Below, piece after piece: positions 22,801-34,790 of a stretch of 64,000 nt of DNA (position 1 is its first letter; each line of letters opens with the position of its first letter). The notes under the pieces were generated by a model. It worked only from the letters and a program-made list of their open reading frames with translations. It had not been told where the DNA came from and ran no database searches. The position numbers and the translations under genes are program-made. Source of the DNA: Nipponacmea schrenckii (lineage: Eukaryota > Mollusca > Gastropoda > Lottiidae); NCBI GenBank assembly GCA_030562195.1, contig JAUJPP010000012.1, positions 12,028,001 through 12,092,000 on the forward strand, read 5' to 3'.

Positions 22801-23881
22801 ACAAATTTAATTTTGGTTGATTGTTGGGTTGTTAGCAAGATAACAGTAGGTTGTTCCCACGATGGCATCAATTTCAAAATCCCATTCGTTTACTCACATC
22901 ATACAATTGAGTAAGATGCTCTATTATTGGCTGTAAGCCAGATTAAGTGGTTCCTATCACTGTTTGATATTATTTGTATAGATGTGATTTAAATAATGTT
23001 TGTGGTATTTTGTTGTTTAATTACAAGTTAAAGTTATGTTGGTGTTAAATAGTAGTATTATTGATTTGTTCTCCATTTTGTCTTTTTAGTGATAAGTATT
23101 GTTTATTCAAGGGCAGGCTGAAAGGGCGGACCACTGTGATCCGAGAGCCCAGAGGTGTTAGGGGAACTACGTCCCTATCTACAATTTTGAACTAACTTAT
23201 TTAGTCAATTTCGATGAAAAATATAATAGTCAAAATCCAGTAAGAAAAATTGCACTTGTGGTTGTTTCATTTATCTGTCGAGAAGTAGTATTCTTACCCT
23301 GAAAAAAAACACTGTTGAGCTTTGGGGAGAAGGCCCTGAGAAACTATTGGTTTGAGGGTCCAGTGTTGCCCAGTGTTACCCGTTGTTGCTCAGTCCGCCG
23401 GTATGTGTAGTTGATGGCTAAATTTGGTTTATCTGTTAGCTGAGACGACATCCGGGTTCAGCTTCGTCCATATTTCAGACAATTAGATTCATAGCAGTTG
23501 AAGTTCCTTGCCAATTCAGATTAACTTTAACAATGTCTGGCTTAGCTCTCCTAAATGAGTGTATCATTTTACATCAAATACCACATAATAAGAGCAAGAA
23601 ATAAAGTTGATGAGGAGCGCTCTGATTTATATGTGATTTGATTTTAAACCGTGTGCTAGATGTTCGAATCCCTTGGGGATATTCAGACCTCAGGAGCATG
23701 CGATCGACTATTACTTACCGCAACACAATCTCCCTTGTGTAAAATTCCTAAAAACGATGCTGCTTCGCCTCCACACAGACCCAAATAAGCCACAACATCG
23801 TTTGGTGTTAAAATAGGAACATTTCGAGTGTCGTTCAGTTCTCTTGGTACTGATGTTACGGTTCCTCTTTTTCTTAAAGAG
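19818..23881 (-). CDS. Unrecognised protein with Lys/Arg-rich C terminus; five firm exons (C-terminal part)
   Basis: Five minus-strand exons join in phase: 23719-23881 (C), 22376-22687 (D), 21383-21572 (E), 20394-20494 (F) and 19818-20141 (G, ends TAA). Donors are GTAAGT, GTAAGA, GTATGT and GTAATG; acceptors are TTCCAG, TTTCAG, TTACAG, CTACAG and TTTCAG. The joined product is about 362 residues. It shows VVAYLGLCGGEAASFLGILH, then a Tyr-rich stretch (YVEYYRKKM, YEHYYDGRYY), LEIIIVQFRFKSKKM and ALRYVQVLETEIRHVRERI. It ends in a strongly basic, probably helical tail (VRKWRKQMKKQKQKNRKN), which could bind nucleic acid or act as a nuclear localisation signal. There is no signal peptide or membrane segment in this part. 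I do not recognise the family. A 340-bp MITE sits in the E-F intron. Confidence 0.7.
20816..21155. mobile_element. MITE with TTAA ends, copy 2 (longest, 340 bp)
   Basis: It lies between exons F and E of the minus-strand gene. It starts TTAAAGGCATACTGTGTC and ends CTAAGACCTATATATCCC-TTTAA, with TTAA at both edges. The subterminal ACATAAAATTTTAG and AAATGTTCATTCTAAG pair imperfectly across the element. This copy and the one at 57574-57915 share the interior (ATTCATCAGTGAACTTAAC, CAGGTATATTTACTGATAAA), so they best represent the full-length unit. Confidence 0.75.
21680..22310 (-). repeat. Degenerate array upstream of exon E carrying its 3' splice site (about 41-bp unit)
   Basis: About 13 units with the plus-strand core GTTGTAGAACCTGTAACAG run upstream of exon E. 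On the minus strand the core reads CTGTTACAG-GTTCTACAAC, close to the exon E junction CTGTTACAG-GTTATACGG at 21573/21572. The central units (21940-22140) are best conserved; the outer ones have decayed. The shared core is only 12-14 bp, so derivation from the exon edge is likely but weaker than for the four plus-strand arrays. Confidence 0.65.
22688..23718. other. Intron C-D of the minus-strand gene
   Basis: No exon is seen here. The part 23100-23470 is more G+C-rich than its surroundings (GAAAGGGCGGACC, AGTCCGCCGG) and looks like a remnant repeat. Nothing in it could be named. Confidence 0.4.
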
Positions 23882-24540
23882 CTGGAAAAGAGAAATATAC
23901 AATAGGTCTATGTATATCATTATCATAATATAGACTCAAAAATTTACCTTTTTTTCATTTGCGCACTTGTTTTATTTTCTTATGTGTGTTCTAATTAATG
24001 TGGAATTAAATTACGAGAAAATATTACTCTAACCAGCGAGAGTAAATAGCTTAAACGAAGGACTGGTGTGTTTCAGGTTGTTTTTAAGTGGCTACGCATT
24101 GAAGGCTATCTTCCAAACCACTTGAATTCTTCAAGAGTGAAATGTAAATGTTCATAAAATGTCAGACAGTCTTCTCAATCAAGTGTAAACAGAAATAGGT
24201 TTGAACTTATTTAAACAATTACAATCCTATAGACCACATGTCGTCCGTATTTCATGTTCCAAGAAACACTTGCTTTCTCTATTGAACTGCACTCAATCCT
24301 CTTAATAATGAAGCCGTCAACAGAACACTCGTTTTATCACAAGTAATTTTTGCACCCACGTGTTATGTTAAGATAGAGTAGGCTTATAGATTCTGTCGAT
24401 TATTCTAAGATTATTTAAAAAAAAAATTAAATGTTAATGGACTGAGCAAGAAAACAATGTAACAAAAACAATAATGTACCATAATAACCCTAGATTAAAC
24501 AATGATGAACATACACACAATGAAAACAAAAAGAACAAAG

Positions 24541-25130
24541 TTAGATTGTAATGACCTGAAAACCCAACAATATAAAACAACAAAACATCGCAACAGAATG
24601 GAATGTCGCATAATGACCAATTGCGTTACACAATATAAAACAATGTGACATATGACTTTTCAGAAAACAACAAAACAATGTAACAGAAAAGGATGTCACA
24701 TAATGACCATTACACAATATACAACAATGTGACAGATGACTTTTCAGGAAACAACAAAACAATGTAACAGAATAGGATGTCACACAATGACCAACTACAT
24801 TACACAATATAAAACAATGTGACATATGACTTTTCAGGAAACAACAAAACAATGTTACAGAATAAGATGTCACACAATGACCAATTGCATTACACAATAT
24901 AAAACAATGTAACCTATGACTTTTCAGGAAACAACAAAACATTGTAACAGAATAGGATGTCAAACAATGACCAACTACGTTACACAATATAAAACAATGT
25001 GACATATGACTTTTCAAAAAACAACAAAACAGAATAGGATGTCATATACATGTAATGACAAGTTGTATTACACTATATTTAAAAACAATGTGTCAGCTGA
25101 GTTTTTCAGAAAACAACAAAACAATATAAC
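24541..25130. repeat. Tandem repeat, about 90-96-bp unit, six copies
   Basis: Units contain ACAACAAAACAATGTAACAG, AGGATGTCACACAATGACC and ACAATGTGACATATGACTTT. Several unit lengths are multiples of three, so one minus-strand frame stays open for 158 residues and encodes a Cys-rich repeat (SHCFILCN, SVTLFCCFLK). There are no splice or start signals to suggest translation. The array lies in the intron upstream of exon C. Confidence 0.85.
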
Positions 25131-25779
25131 AATATTGTTTAGGAAGGAGAGTTAATACACTGCCAAGATTCCGACATCATCATTTTTATGACGTATCTTC
25201 CATCGAGTGTTCAGATGTTAAATTCTGGCGTGTCGAGACTGTTATTTACCATGTTCCTATTAACTTAGCTCAATGTCAGAGCGGATGATCAGAGAAAACT
25301 ATAGAATGAAATACAGAACTCATGTAAAGTGTTATCATATGTAAACTGACTTTATACGAAACACCCAGTCAACTAAAAACAATTACTGTTGAAATGCGCC
25401 AATTAAAAGAATTAAAAAGAATCAAACAGGACTTAAATCTGAACGTTCTAAACCAAACCTTACACTACTGGACAATATCATTCTAACATGATTTGGTTTC
25501 TAGAAGATGTCATCCAGATAAATAGTGATAGATGAACTGGGATGTACTACCGTTTTATAATGGCCTCGTTGGCTTGAAAATTGAAATTGTCCTAAGTAGC
25601 TCACGTTTCCATAGTAGTACACGATTAAAATATACTTAGAGCTGTGATTAAATAGATCTATTGATACACACAGAACTGTTTTTATGCAAATGTATATCTA
25701 CAGTAGTACACGTGTACGTATAGATCCGGAAAGCTCATTATATAAATATAGGCCTAGAGCAGTTGAAATACAAAATGTT

Positions 25780-26520
25780 CATTATATATATATATATAGA
25801 TATAAGTGATGGTCATACACATAGATCCAGAGCGGCGGTTATATACAAAGAGATCTAGAGTGGTGGTCATATACATATAAATCTAGAGCGGTGGTCATAT
25901 ACATATAAATCTAGAGTGGTGGTCATATACAAACAGATCTAGAGAAGTGGTCATATACATTCAGATCTAGAGAAGTGGACATATACAAACAGATCCAGAA
26001 AAGTGGTCATATACAAAAATCTAGAGTTGTGGTCATATACATATAGATCTAGAATAGTGGTCATATACAAAAACAGATCTAGAGAAATGATCATATACAA
26101 ACACATCTAGAGTTGTGGTCATATACAAACAGATCTAGAAAAGTGGTCATATACATAAAGATCTAGAGAAGTGGTCATATACATAAAGATCTAGAGTAGT
26201 GGTCATATACATAAAGATCTAGAGTAGTGGTCATATACATAAAGATCTAGAGTTGTGGTCATATACAAAAAGATCTAGAGTAGTGGTCATATGCATAAAG
26301 ATATAGAGTGTTGGTTATATACATAAAGATCTAGAGTAGTGGTTGTATACATAAAGATCTAGAGTAGTGGTTATATACATAAAGATCTAGAGTACTGGTC
26401 ATATACAAACAGATCTAGAGAAGTGTTCAAATACAAACAGATCTAGAGTAGTGGTCAGATACATAGAGGTCTAGAGCGTTGGTGATATATACATGTAGAT
26501 CTAGAGTAGTGGTCATATGA
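25780..26520. repeat. Tandem repeat, about 28-bp unit (AGATCTAGAGTAGTGGTCAT)
   Basis: About 26 copies of AGATCTAGAGTAGTGGTCAT plus ATACATAA, most keeping AGATCTAGA, so the array is rich in BglII- and XbaI-like palindromes. It lies in a large intron or spacer of the minus-strand gene. No coding signal was found. Confidence 0.9.
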
Positions 26521-27767
26521 TATCATATGACAGGATTCTGTCAGTAAGGCATTGACATGAGTTGTAGTAATATTTCCCTATCATTAATGATTAATTCATT
26601 TCTTGTAAAGACATTTACATTTTAACAGCTCAGGTAAAGAGGTTTTCATTTGGCTGAAATTCAATAAATAAAATGAATGAAAGCCGTTTTACTATCAATA
26701 ATTATTTTACAACATTTCCAGGTAATTTTGAATTTATCTTGGCTAAGAGCTGCGAACTTTTTATTTCATTTTATAAAATAAATATTTAAATGGATAGGCT
26801 GGAGAATAAAAAAAAAATAGGTAACAAGTTATAGTGACCTAATCAACACAACTGGCAAGCATTTAATAGGACGGGCAGGAAATGCAGTTCTACGTCACTA
26901 AGTTTAACTATCGATAACTTTATTTAAAAAATGTGTTAAGTATTATCTGTTGTATCTCACATGTTGCATGATTTCAAAATCGTTGAAGAAGGTAAAATCT
27001 TTCTCTAGTTTAAGTTACCCCATAATGAATCAAGCACAGTACATGAGATACATGGATACTTCACGCAAATCTGTGACCCAATATAGTTCACCACTACATG
27101 TAGACATTATTCTACCTTATTACCATGTAACATTATAATTCAAATTCCACTTTTCGGGATGTTCCCTCACCGTAAAACTGGGAAAATAGAAGATCTATAT
27201 TTCAATCTCACAACAGAAAAATACCTTTGTGCTAAATTTAGTTCACAATCTGCAAGCTATGTGACAAACAATAGCTTCGAGTGAATAAATAAGAATCATG
27301 CAGAGACAGAATGAAGCTGTTTTTTCCAAATCATACAAAATGTGCTAAATGGTGCTAGCATATGTTATCATTGCTAACAAACTATCTCTAATCTAGAATT
27401 ATTTGGTAAAGTTTCGACTGTAATATAATGATGTATTTGACTGGTATATCAGTTAATGTTTATTTTATCAATTTAAAACGTCTTTCCTAATTACACCTCT
27501 TATAAGATTAACACCACTATTTTACTATAACCTATATTCTCTTAAGTAAGAGACCTATAAGTAAGTACCTAATATGCAACGGTATTTTCCAAATTAAAGC
27601 ATTTACACCCCCCCCCCCTTTCCGCCTTCCCCTCAATGTATTCCACATCAAAATTTTTTTTCTTACTTTTTTACCTTTAAAAATGTGTCAGAATGCTTCA
27701 AATTAATCCATTAATTTGAATATCCCTCATATTAGCTTATTATGGCGCTTCCACGGCTCATCTGCAC

Positions 27768-27944
27768 CTGGAACCTCAACACCGACAATAAGTGTGGTCC
27801 CTCAATGAAGTACCCCCTGTTCCATTTGATGTTTGACTGAGAACTAGAACTGATTCGACCCAGACGTGTATTGATGCACTCTTCAAAGTATAATCTAATT
27901 TCCAAGATAAATGAATTCCCTATTGCAATGGAATCAATGAGAAT
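27768..27944 (-). CDS. Candidate upstream exon B of the minus-strand gene
   Basis: A good acceptor (TGTTTACAG) at 27945 opens a 59-codon frame beginning ILIDSIAIGNSFILEIRLY and containing CINTRLGRISSSSQSNI and GPHLLSVLRFQ. The likely donor is CAG-GTGCAG at 27768/27767; the frame meets a stop about 32 nt further on. The codon content looks protein-like. With this donor the exon exits in phase 0, whereas exon C is entered in phase 2, so either another exon lies between them or a weaker donor is used. It may also belong to another gene. No function is recognised. Confidence 0.45.
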
Positions 27945-28189
27945 CTGTAAACACACGTGTGTTATGATAGAAACATTTAGCCAAGAAATTATAAGAACAG
28001 ACAGCAGTTAGTATTATTAAGTCCACTGTACATTAAACTCAGCATCGTTCTCGAGTCTTGGTTTTATTTTGGAGAATGTGAAAAGGTTTTCGGGCTGATT
28101 CTACCCTACGTTTTAATTAATTATAAACGAACCATGTGTTAGACTTCAGTCTGAAAAGCTTATTTTGAGCCCTATCAGAACTCAAAGTT

Positions 28190-28865
28190 TAATATAGAAC
28201 TGTAAGTTTAATACAGAACTTTAAGTTTAATACAGAACTTTAAGTTTAAAACCGAACTTTAAGTGTAATACAAAACTGTAAGTTTAATATAGAACGTTAA
28301 GTTTAATACAGAACTTTAAGTTTAATACAGAACTTTAAGTTTAAAACAGAACTTTAAGTGTAATACAAAACTGTAAGTTTAATATAAAACGTTAAGTTTA
28401 ATACAGAACTTTAAATTTAATACAGAACTTTAAGTGTAATACATAACTTTAAGTTTAATATAGAACTTTAAGTTTAAAACAGAACTTTAAGTGTAATACA
28501 GAACTATAAGTGTAATACAAAACTGTAAGTTTAATATATAACGTTAAGTTTAATACAGAACTTTAATTTTAATTCAGAACTTTAAGTTTAATACAGATCT
28601 TTAAGTTTAAAACAGAACTAGAACTTCAAGTTTAATGCAGAGCTAGAACTTTAAGTTTAATGCAGAGCTAGAACTTTAAGTGTAATGCAGAGCTAGAACT
28701 TTAAGTTTAATGCAGAACTAGAACTTTCAGTTTAATGCAGAGCTAGAACTTTAAGTTTAATGCAGAGCTAGAACTTTAAGTTTAATGCAGAGCTAGAACT
28801 TTAAGTTTAATGGAGAGCTAGAACTTTAAGTTTAATACAGAACGAGACCTTTAAGTTTGATACGG
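28190..28865. repeat. Tandem repeat, 20-bp then about 28-bp unit (AAGTTTAATACAGAACTTT)
   Basis: Some 30 copies of AAGTTTAATACAGAACTTT change at about 28610 to a longer unit that inserts GAGCTA (GCAGAGCTAGAACTTTAAG). The longer form is probably a later higher-order version of the shorter. No gene is seen within it. Confidence 0.9.
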
Positions 28866-29303
28866 AACATTGAGCTGATTACAGGATAATATTTTGCGTT
28901 AAGGTTTTTAAGAAACGGGTTTCAGAGATCCTATGCGAGAATCTGTAAAAAATATAATATTTTTGGAGTTTTATAGGAAAGACTTTTGAGTTCAAGAGGG
29001 TCTGATTTTGACATGAGTGGGTTCATCCAGTATTTCAAAAATAGAACAGGCTACACTTAAATGACGGATTTACAGGGCGTTGAAACTTTCAAAAGCTGGA
29101 ATGTAAATAAACTGGGAAAGGAAATTCTACTTGACAAAACTGTTGAAATAAATATGAACATTCTTCTATTATAGTGTTAATAGATATATAGCTTTTGTCT
29201 GAAAATAGTTAAATATTCCAAGAATTCACCTTAATTCGAGTTTCTCTAAAAATGTATCAAACTATTTCATACATTTACTTTTACTTTACTTTGACCATTG
29301 TTA

Positions 29304-29439
29304 TTAAAGGGATAATAGGCGTTAGAATACACTCATCCTACGGCTTATAGTTGTGTTTAATATTGACTATTAGTGTTATTGTCCAAATTTGAGTGAACTT
29401 AAATTTTTATGTTCGTTCTAACGCCTATTATCCCTTTAA
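29304..29439. mobile_element. MITE with TTAA ends, short deletion copy (136 bp)
   Basis: The two ends are perfect 24-bp inverted repeats beginning TTAAAGGGATAATAGGCG at the left; TTAA stands at each edge. About 88 bp lie between the arms. It is an internally deleted member of the family also found at 3262, 20816 and 57574. It sits between exon candidates A and B. Confidence 0.85.
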
Positions 29440-29821
29440 GCTTGTTATAGTAAAAATATTTGATTTCAGGCAATGAAAAACTGAAAAGGGTATATTACAA
29501 TGTTGTAACCAAATATACTTTAACAAGTAACATAGTTGCAATACGTTTACAAGGCTTCGACTTATGGTTCTGTTTGAATGAAATGCATCAAAACACTATG
29601 CATGGTTAAAATTTTGATGAATGAATTTCGTAAAATGTTTTAATATAAAAACCAAAGGATAGGTAATAATTTAATTAAAATAATAGATCGAATATATGAC
29701 ACACTGTTCAAATCATAAATTCTGGCCCTGTTTACACGAACCAACCTCGTCACATACATCGAGGACTCTACAAAGTCCGTATCCAGATCTACCCAATGAT
29801 ATCAAGCTTAAGATTACCTAC

Positions 29822-29968
29822 CATGGTTGTGTCGCGAACTCGACAGAGTTTCTTCTATCTGGTCTAGGTACTGAGACATCTCTTGATGGACATTCACCCA
29901 GGTTTAGTTCCTTTGAAAATTTCCGGTTGTATTCAAATGCTGTGATATCCATAGTTTGACAGGTGGCA
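29822..29968 (-). CDS. Candidate start exon A of the minus-strand gene
   Basis: After the acceptor at 29969-29970 (TTTTAG) comes a 16-nt leader, then ATG at 29952-29950 with A at -3 and G at +4. The 43-codon frame starts MDITAFEYNRKFSKELNL and contains GECPSRDVSVPRPDRRN. It ends at the donor CATG-GTAGGT (29822/29821) in phase 2. It has no signal peptide. Exon B needs phase 0, so at least one linking exon is missing or the model is wrong here. Its place as the first coding exon of the gene at 19818-23881 rests on strand and order only. Confidence 0.4.
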
Positions 29969-31089
29969 CTAAAAGTATAAAATACAAAACTTTAAACTTA
30001 AAATGGTTAATTTGGATTTGTCATTGCCAATCTTCGGACGTTGCCTGTTTTATTATAGTGCTGATGAAATATGTTTTTATGAAAGAATTATTGTCGCCAT
30101 CGAATCTAAAGCTAAACCCTCTAAGAGAGAAAATATAACAGAGCCAAAGAAAACTTGCAATAATGACGGCGTTCAGTTACCCCCAAGATAGGACGTAACA
30201 TCGAAATGATGCAAATAAAATCTGGTGTTTTCTTAAAAAATCCAGTTTTTAAACGAAGTTTTCGACCGAATTGTTCTTCTACCACAAAATATATATGTAT
30301 TATATGATTTGTTTACAATATTTTTATCTATCAACTATTTCAGCAAGGAATCCATGGTATGTAATAATAAAGCGGCCAATTTTACCAAACAAACATCATA
30401 TGGTCAATTAGTGAAAAAACAAGGTTAATGTTTAAATTTCTATCTCTATCTTTGTTACATGGACATCACAAATCACCCCAGTACGTGATAAGATACTTTT
30501 AGAGAAGAGAATTGTCTTAATAAAGCACCTTTGTCTTTTAATAGTAAATCTGTGGCATAGTTTTTCGCTTGACCGTCCTTTATATAGCTGTATTCCAACT
30601 ACATGTTCTTGTATCACATTTTGAAAATGAAATGAAAATTTGACGCTGCGTTCGATATCAATCTAATGATTACAAAAGTTGACCCGTCACTCTGTTGGCC
30701 AATAAAGCTGAATGTGGGGCGGTATGTTTATATTGTGTGTTGTAAAATGTGTTTTAAATTGTCAAGATGACACAGTGTTCTTATCAAATTTACACAGTGT
30801 TCTTATCAAACTGGAAGATGTTTTTATCTCTAGATTTGTCACCTTTTTTCCTTAATTCTCTTTTATTGATGTGGTTTAACGAAACATAAAACAAACTGGA
30901 AAATTCGGTTAAACTTCACAGAAACTGAATAAACCTCGGTCATTAAACCCAATTACACAGCAGCAAATTTCATAGCAGTTGGCAAACATATTTCTGTCTT
31001 GTAAAAACTAGCATGTCTGCACAATGCTTTAAAAACTTGCGTTTGTACAAGATTAATCAAAGATGAAGGCTTGTAAAAACGTATGTACA

Positions 31090-32500
31090 AGGCTCTGCAT
31101 CTAGAAAATAACTTGGAAATAAGAACAAGGAAATAAATAAATAACGTCTGTACAATGCTTTACAAATCTCCTGGCTAGTAAAAACTAACTTCTCTGTACA
31201 CATCAATACAAATATGATGGCTAGTAAAAACTAACTTCTCTGTACACATCTTTACAAATCTCCTGGCGATTAAAAACTAGTTTCTCTGTACACATACATC
31301 TTTACAAATATGCTGGTTAGTAAAGTCTTGTTTTTCTGTACACATCTTTACAGTATCCTGGCTAGTAAAAACTAACTTCTCTGTACACATCTTAACAAAT
31401 ATGCTGGCTACTAAAAACTAGCTTCTCTCTGTACACATCTTTACAGTCTCCTGGCTAATAAAAACTAGCTTCTCTGTACACATCTTTACAGTCTCTTGGC
31501 TAGTAAAAACTAGCTTCTCTGTACACATCTTTACAGTCTCCTGGCTAGTAAAAACTAGCTTCTATGTAGACATCTTTACAAATATGCAGGTTAGTAAAAT
31601 CTAGTTTCTCTGTATACGTCTTTACAAATATGCTGGTTAGTTAAATCTAGTTTCTCTGTACACATCTTTACAATTCTCCTGGCTTGTAAAAACTAGCTTC
31701 TTCACAAATCTCCTGGCTAGTAAAAACTAGCTTCTCTGTACACATCTTTACAAATATGCTGGTTAGTAAAATCTAGTTTCTCTGTATACGTCTTTACAAA
31801 TTCTCTTGCTAGTAATAACTGACTTCTCTGTACACATCTTTACAATTCTCCTGGCTTGTAAAAACTAGCTTCTCTGTACACATCTTTACAGTCTCCTGGC
31901 TAGTAAAAACTAACTTCTCTGTACACATCTTTATAAATATGCTGCTTAGCAAAACTAGCTCGTCTGTTGGCTGGTCAACTCATTGTTTGACTACTGGTGG
32001 TTAGTAAAAACTAGTTCGACTGTACACAATTAAACACAGGCAAGCTTGTTCGTCAAAACTAGCTCGTCTAGTGGTAATCAAATTGTCTGCTTGTAAAAAC
32101 TAGTTTGTATGAGATTTTACAAATTTTTTTTCTAGTGAAAGATTTCACGTTTCAACAGGACGTAACAAATCTATTGGCTATAGTTAAAACTAGTGATTCT
32201 GTGCAGGGCTTAACAAATCCCCTGGCTAATGAAAACTAGTTCGTCTGCACATGGCTTAACAAATCTGCTGACAAGTAAAAACTATAATGTCTGTACAATG
32301 CTAAACAAATATCCTGGCTAGTGAAAACTAGTTCGTCTGTACATGGCTTAACAAATCTGCAAGTAAAAACAATCAAGTCTGTACAATGCTAAACAAATCT
32401 CTTGGCTAGTAAAAACTAGTTCGTCTGTACAAGACATAACATATCTGCTGCGATGTAAAAGCTATCAAGTCTGTACAATGCTAAACAAATCTCCTGACAC
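31090..32500. repeat. Tandem repeat, about 45-bp unit (CTAGTAAAAACTAGCTTC)
   Basis: About 28 imperfect units built from GGCTAGTAAAAACTAGCTTC and TCTGTACACATCTTTACAAA. CTAGTnnnnACTAG makes a small palindrome in each unit. Units past about 31950 are more diverged (GTTCGTCTG variant) and fade out near 32650. Confidence 0.88.
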
Positions 32501-34354
32501 TAGCTCGCATATTTGAGGATTAACAAATCCCCATGCTAAATAAAATATAGTTCGTTTATACAAGGCTTAACAAAGTTGTTGGATAATAAAATAAAAACTA
32601 TAACGCCTGTACAAGGCTTAGAAAACCTGCTGGCTCGCCTTGTAACAACTACTATCTTGTTTCTACAAAGCTTAAAAAATTTGAGAATCATTACCATGTA
32701 TAACTATAAAACTCTTCAATAAGCGTGATGGAGACATCAAACATATATTAATTACTTTAGTGTGTGTAAATACGATTGATTAATGGTCCTATCACATGCC
32801 AAATATTGCAATGATTTACTATTAATTTGTTTGATGTGGTTATCAAAATTGGTGTAGGCGGACCTTGAATCAATATAAATATCACGTTAAAACGAATGAA
32901 TGAAACAGACTCTACTTTGTTTAGTAATTGCTGTAACTATAATAAATACGGTTTATTAATGAAAGTAAATAAAGAAATATTAAATAACATAATATTAAAT
33001 AATGCCAACTTTATCAATACAATTATTGTATATTATTAATTGTTCTATTCACAATCCACTAGAGTGAAAATAAACATTTGGTTAAGCAACAATCCAACTA
33101 ACTGAAATATTACAAAACTTTACTTAATTTAATAAAATGTTTGCTGTTTTTAAAAATCCCTTATGGGTTTTAAAGTACATGTAACTGCCAAACTATTGTT
33201 CCATGGTAAGCATTAACATGACACTTATAAAATCTTTAGTTAAAGTGTTTCAGACACGAAAAGCAATGACATGCAGTGTGCAATCGGGGAGATTTTTCAA
33301 GGGCAGTGATATTAACTACTCATTTATGGTTTCCAGCTGTCGAGTAACCCATAATATGAACATTAAAAGGAAACAGTTTGTAATTTCAAGCCATCTGAGT
33401 CTTTGACATTGAATATTCATAGCAAGAAGAAGTCGGTTTAAAGTATTCATTATTAACTCAACGCACCAAGATATATCTGGTAATTTCCATGTAAGTAATT
33501 TTCAGTAAGATATCTAATGAATGGAAAGTTTTGAGTAGTAAGAACGTTATCAGTCTGACATTCTGCTATTAGTAGATAATAAAACATTTATATACCGGAG
33601 CATGTATCGTTCTTGCACGTACATCGACTACCTGTTAAGTATTCTCCCTAGATCAATTGCCATGTTTTCATAGTCTTGATATGTAATTTGTTTATGTTTA
33701 TAAACATGTGGATTTTAATGTATTGTGTTTATGTAATATACATACGTATTGTGTGGTTCTGATGTACTTTCTCTTACGAAACACATATTACTGGTTTTAT
33801 TGAAATACTGTCTGAAATTCTCAATGGCACATATTAAAGTCCCGAGCAATCAAAACTTTCTTCAGAACGTTCTAAAATGTGCTATACAGTCCCTTAAAAT
33901 ATTGATTCACCGAAGAGCCCTGCTCAAATATACTGGACTCAATATTCAAAGGATTTTTGTAGCATGGAAACATTTAATATAAGTTCAAGATGTGTTGAGT
34001 TCTTTGATTCATTCAGATTTCTCTGGCACCATTCCTGTAAATAAAGTATGTCTGGTATACTTGTAAGCAATATTAACAGGTGATAACAGGTGTCTCAATT
34101 TATCAATGTAAACTTTGTTATTGTAGACATGTTACATTTTCTTATAAAATAATCTACATAATCTGTAATCGAGAATTGTAACATGCGCTCGGTTATCCGG
34201 GGACTTGATTCTAAAAGATTTGGATAAAATTACATTGCTTTTTTCAGTTATTGAATTGTATCATGTTGTTTAATTGCTCAGTTCAAAATAATCCTAAATA
34301 TAATTATAATTTTTATCTGCAGTTCTAGATGGTGTATGGTTGTCCATCTATAAG

Positions 34355-34790
34355 TTGCACTTTGTTTAGTTGTCCAATATGAAATAACCCGTAATGTAAC
34401 ATGTTGTTTAGTTGTCCAATCTGAAATAACCTATAATGAAACATGTTATTTTGTTGTCCAATATGAAACGACCTATAATGCAATATGTAATCTTGTAGTC
34501 CAATATGAAGTAACCTATAATGCAACATGTTATCTTGTAGTCTAATATGAAGTAACCTATAATGCAACATGTTATCTTGTAGTCCAATATGTGAAATAAC
34601 ATGTAATGTAACATGTTATTCGGTTGTCCAATATAAAATAACCAATAATGTAACAAGTTGTTTGGTTGTCCAATATGAAATAACCATTAATGTAACAAGT
34701 TGTTTGTTTGTCCAATATGAAATAACCAATAATGTAACAAGTTGTTTGGTTGTCCAGTATGAAATTATCTGTAAATGTAACATGTATATA
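34355..34790. repeat. Tandem repeat, about 42-bp unit (TTGTCCAATATGAAATAACC)
   Basis: Ten units of TTGTCCAATATGAAATAACC plus TATAATGTAACATGTTGTTT. Because the unit is 42 bp, several frames stay open on both strands; the predicted 81-91-residue proteins (for example repeats of NNMLHYRLFHIGQ) come only from the repeat. Confidence 0.9.
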
